From JBBRWO01 sp038249135 (lineage in GTDB: Bacteria; Actinomycetota; Coriobacteriia; Anaerosomatales; JAAXUF01), in the NCBI GenBank assembly GCA_038249135.1, contig JBBRWO010000103.1, forward strand, positions 1 through 7,706: a stretch of 7,706 bases of DNA. Reading direction: 5' to 3'. How positions within the stretch are numbered: position 1 is the first letter of the stretch; every line of letters begins with the position of its first letter. Position numbers and translations under genes: made by a program. The notes below the pieces were generated by a model. The model worked only from the letters and a program-made list of their open reading frames with translations. It was not told the origin of the DNA and ran no database searches. Below, piece after piece: positions 7,366 through 7,706 of the stretch.

Positions 7366-7377
7366 GACCGCACATGT

Positions 7378-7406
7378 ATCCTAATCCTCGGCCAGAAGCC
7401 TGTCAA
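7378..7406 (-). promoter_or_regulatory. Sigma-A-type promoter reading toward fdhA
   Basis: On the minus strand a perfect -35 box TTGACA (7401-7406) is followed by a 17-base spacer (7384-7400) and TAGGAT (7378-7383), a 4/6 match to TATAAT. The start site would be near 7371, giving a leader of about 440 bases before fdhA if the internal terminator is read through. It lies just downstream of the stop of the PIN-like gene. Confidence 0.6.
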
Positions 7407-7441
7407 CGCACACGTAATCTCCATGGTGCGCGACTCGGGGC

Positions 7442-7706
7442 CTAGCGCTTACCCCGTGTGTCACTCGAGGGGAGATAACGCTCGATAAACTGCTCTGCAT
7501 CAAACGTGCCTATCTCGGCCAGACGAGCAAGCCGCCTGAGATCGGAATCCTGTGTGCAGAGTCCGCGAGCACGATCCGCGAGCGCCAACAGAATCGCTTC
7601 GCGCTCTCCTACGTCGAGCTTCTCGCGCATGGCACGCACATCAGACTCCGAGTGCGGCTCGGCTTCGATGAGGGTGCCGAGGTCGACATCGCCCACCATC
7701 CTGCCC
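7442..7706 (-). CDS. Small PIN-like protein, C-terminal part (5' end probably outside window)
   Basis: The frame ends at TAG 7442-7444 and is open to the right edge of the window. An ATG at 7697-7699 would give 85 residues, but the bases before it (GGGCAGG) may equally be coding, so the true start may lie beyond 7706. The sequence has 'LDVGEREAILLALAD' (29-43 from that ATG) and 'LCTQDSDLRRLARL' (47-60), similar in layout to the C-terminal half of PIN-domain or DUF3368-type proteins, where a helix with an acidic GE.EAI motif is followed by a strand and a T.D.d motif. If so it could be a toxin-like RNase, but the N-terminal catalytic Asp is not in view and no antitoxin is visible. It has no evident link to the formate dehydrogenase. 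No terminator directly follows, so its transcript could run into the leader region. Confidence 0.5.
   Translation of the reverse strand, partial: GRMVGDVDLGTLIEAEPHSESDVRAMREKLDVGEREAILLALADRARGLCTQDSDLRRLARLAEIGTFDAEQFIERYLPSSDTRGKR

Larger units (their letters stand above)
7055..7371 (-). ncRNA. Candidate small RNA or attenuated leader upstream of fdhA
   Basis: This is the stretch between the predicted transcription start (about 7371) and the terminator. I see no convincing protein gene in it. Structures visible in the minus RNA include an 8-bp closing stem CAGTCTCC (7284-7291) / GGAGACTG (7191-7198) around 85 bases, a GCGC stem with a GNRA tetraloop GCAA (7254-7265), AGACGC-N6-GTGTCT, and TTCCC-N7-GGGAA. 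It does not fit tRNA, tmRNA, SRP or RNase P as I know them. No -35/-10 pair is evident between the terminator and fdhA, which favours a leader that must be read through to express the operon. The family is not recognised. Confidence 0.35.

Overview
The window is GC-rich bacterial DNA in which every supportable gene is on the minus strand. It reads, from high to low coordinates: the end of a small PIN-like gene (7706-7442); a 513-base gap rich in regulatory structure (7441-6929); a three-gene respiratory formate dehydrogenase operon (6928-1031); an intrinsic terminator (995-964); and most of an EamA/DMT-type permease running off the left edge (919-1). The content suggests a strict or facultative anaerobe that makes selenoproteins and multiheme c-type cytochromes. 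A high-GC anaerobic actinobacterium (Coriobacteriia-like) is my best guess, but that is a judgement from gene style, not a measured placement.

The main content is the operon. Its first gene encodes a 1251-residue Tat-exported molybdopterin (Mo or W) formate dehydrogenase. An in-frame UGA at 6263-6265 breaks it into two open frames, and several features show that this UGA is selenocysteine: the flanking residues match the FdnG/FdhF active site, and a bacterial-type SECIS hairpin follows directly. The second gene is a four-cluster ferredoxin-like subunit with a C-terminal membrane anchor. The third is an exported hexaheme cytochrome c, in the place where the classical enzyme has a cytochrome b. 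The inferred path is formate -> Mo/W-Sec site -> one 4Fe-4S cluster in FdhA -> four clusters in FdhB -> six hemes, all on the outer face of the cytoplasmic membrane. The genes are separated by 13 and 5 bases, and each stop codon lies in or beside the next ribosome binding site.

Two things are unusual. The catalytic subunit carries an extra module of about 98 residues (coding bases 4901-5194) with a 'GNAITVSL...GNAITVNLATDA' pattern that looks like a phage-structural or surface-protein beta module. In addition, the gap upstream of fdhA holds a good sigma-A-type promoter, a perfect 20-bp palindrome just downstream of the predicted start site, about 300 bases of structured sequence without a convincing gene, and an intrinsic terminator specific to the minus-strand RNA that lies 127 bases before fdhA. 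This is either a small RNA gene or an attenuated leader controlling the selenoenzyme operon.
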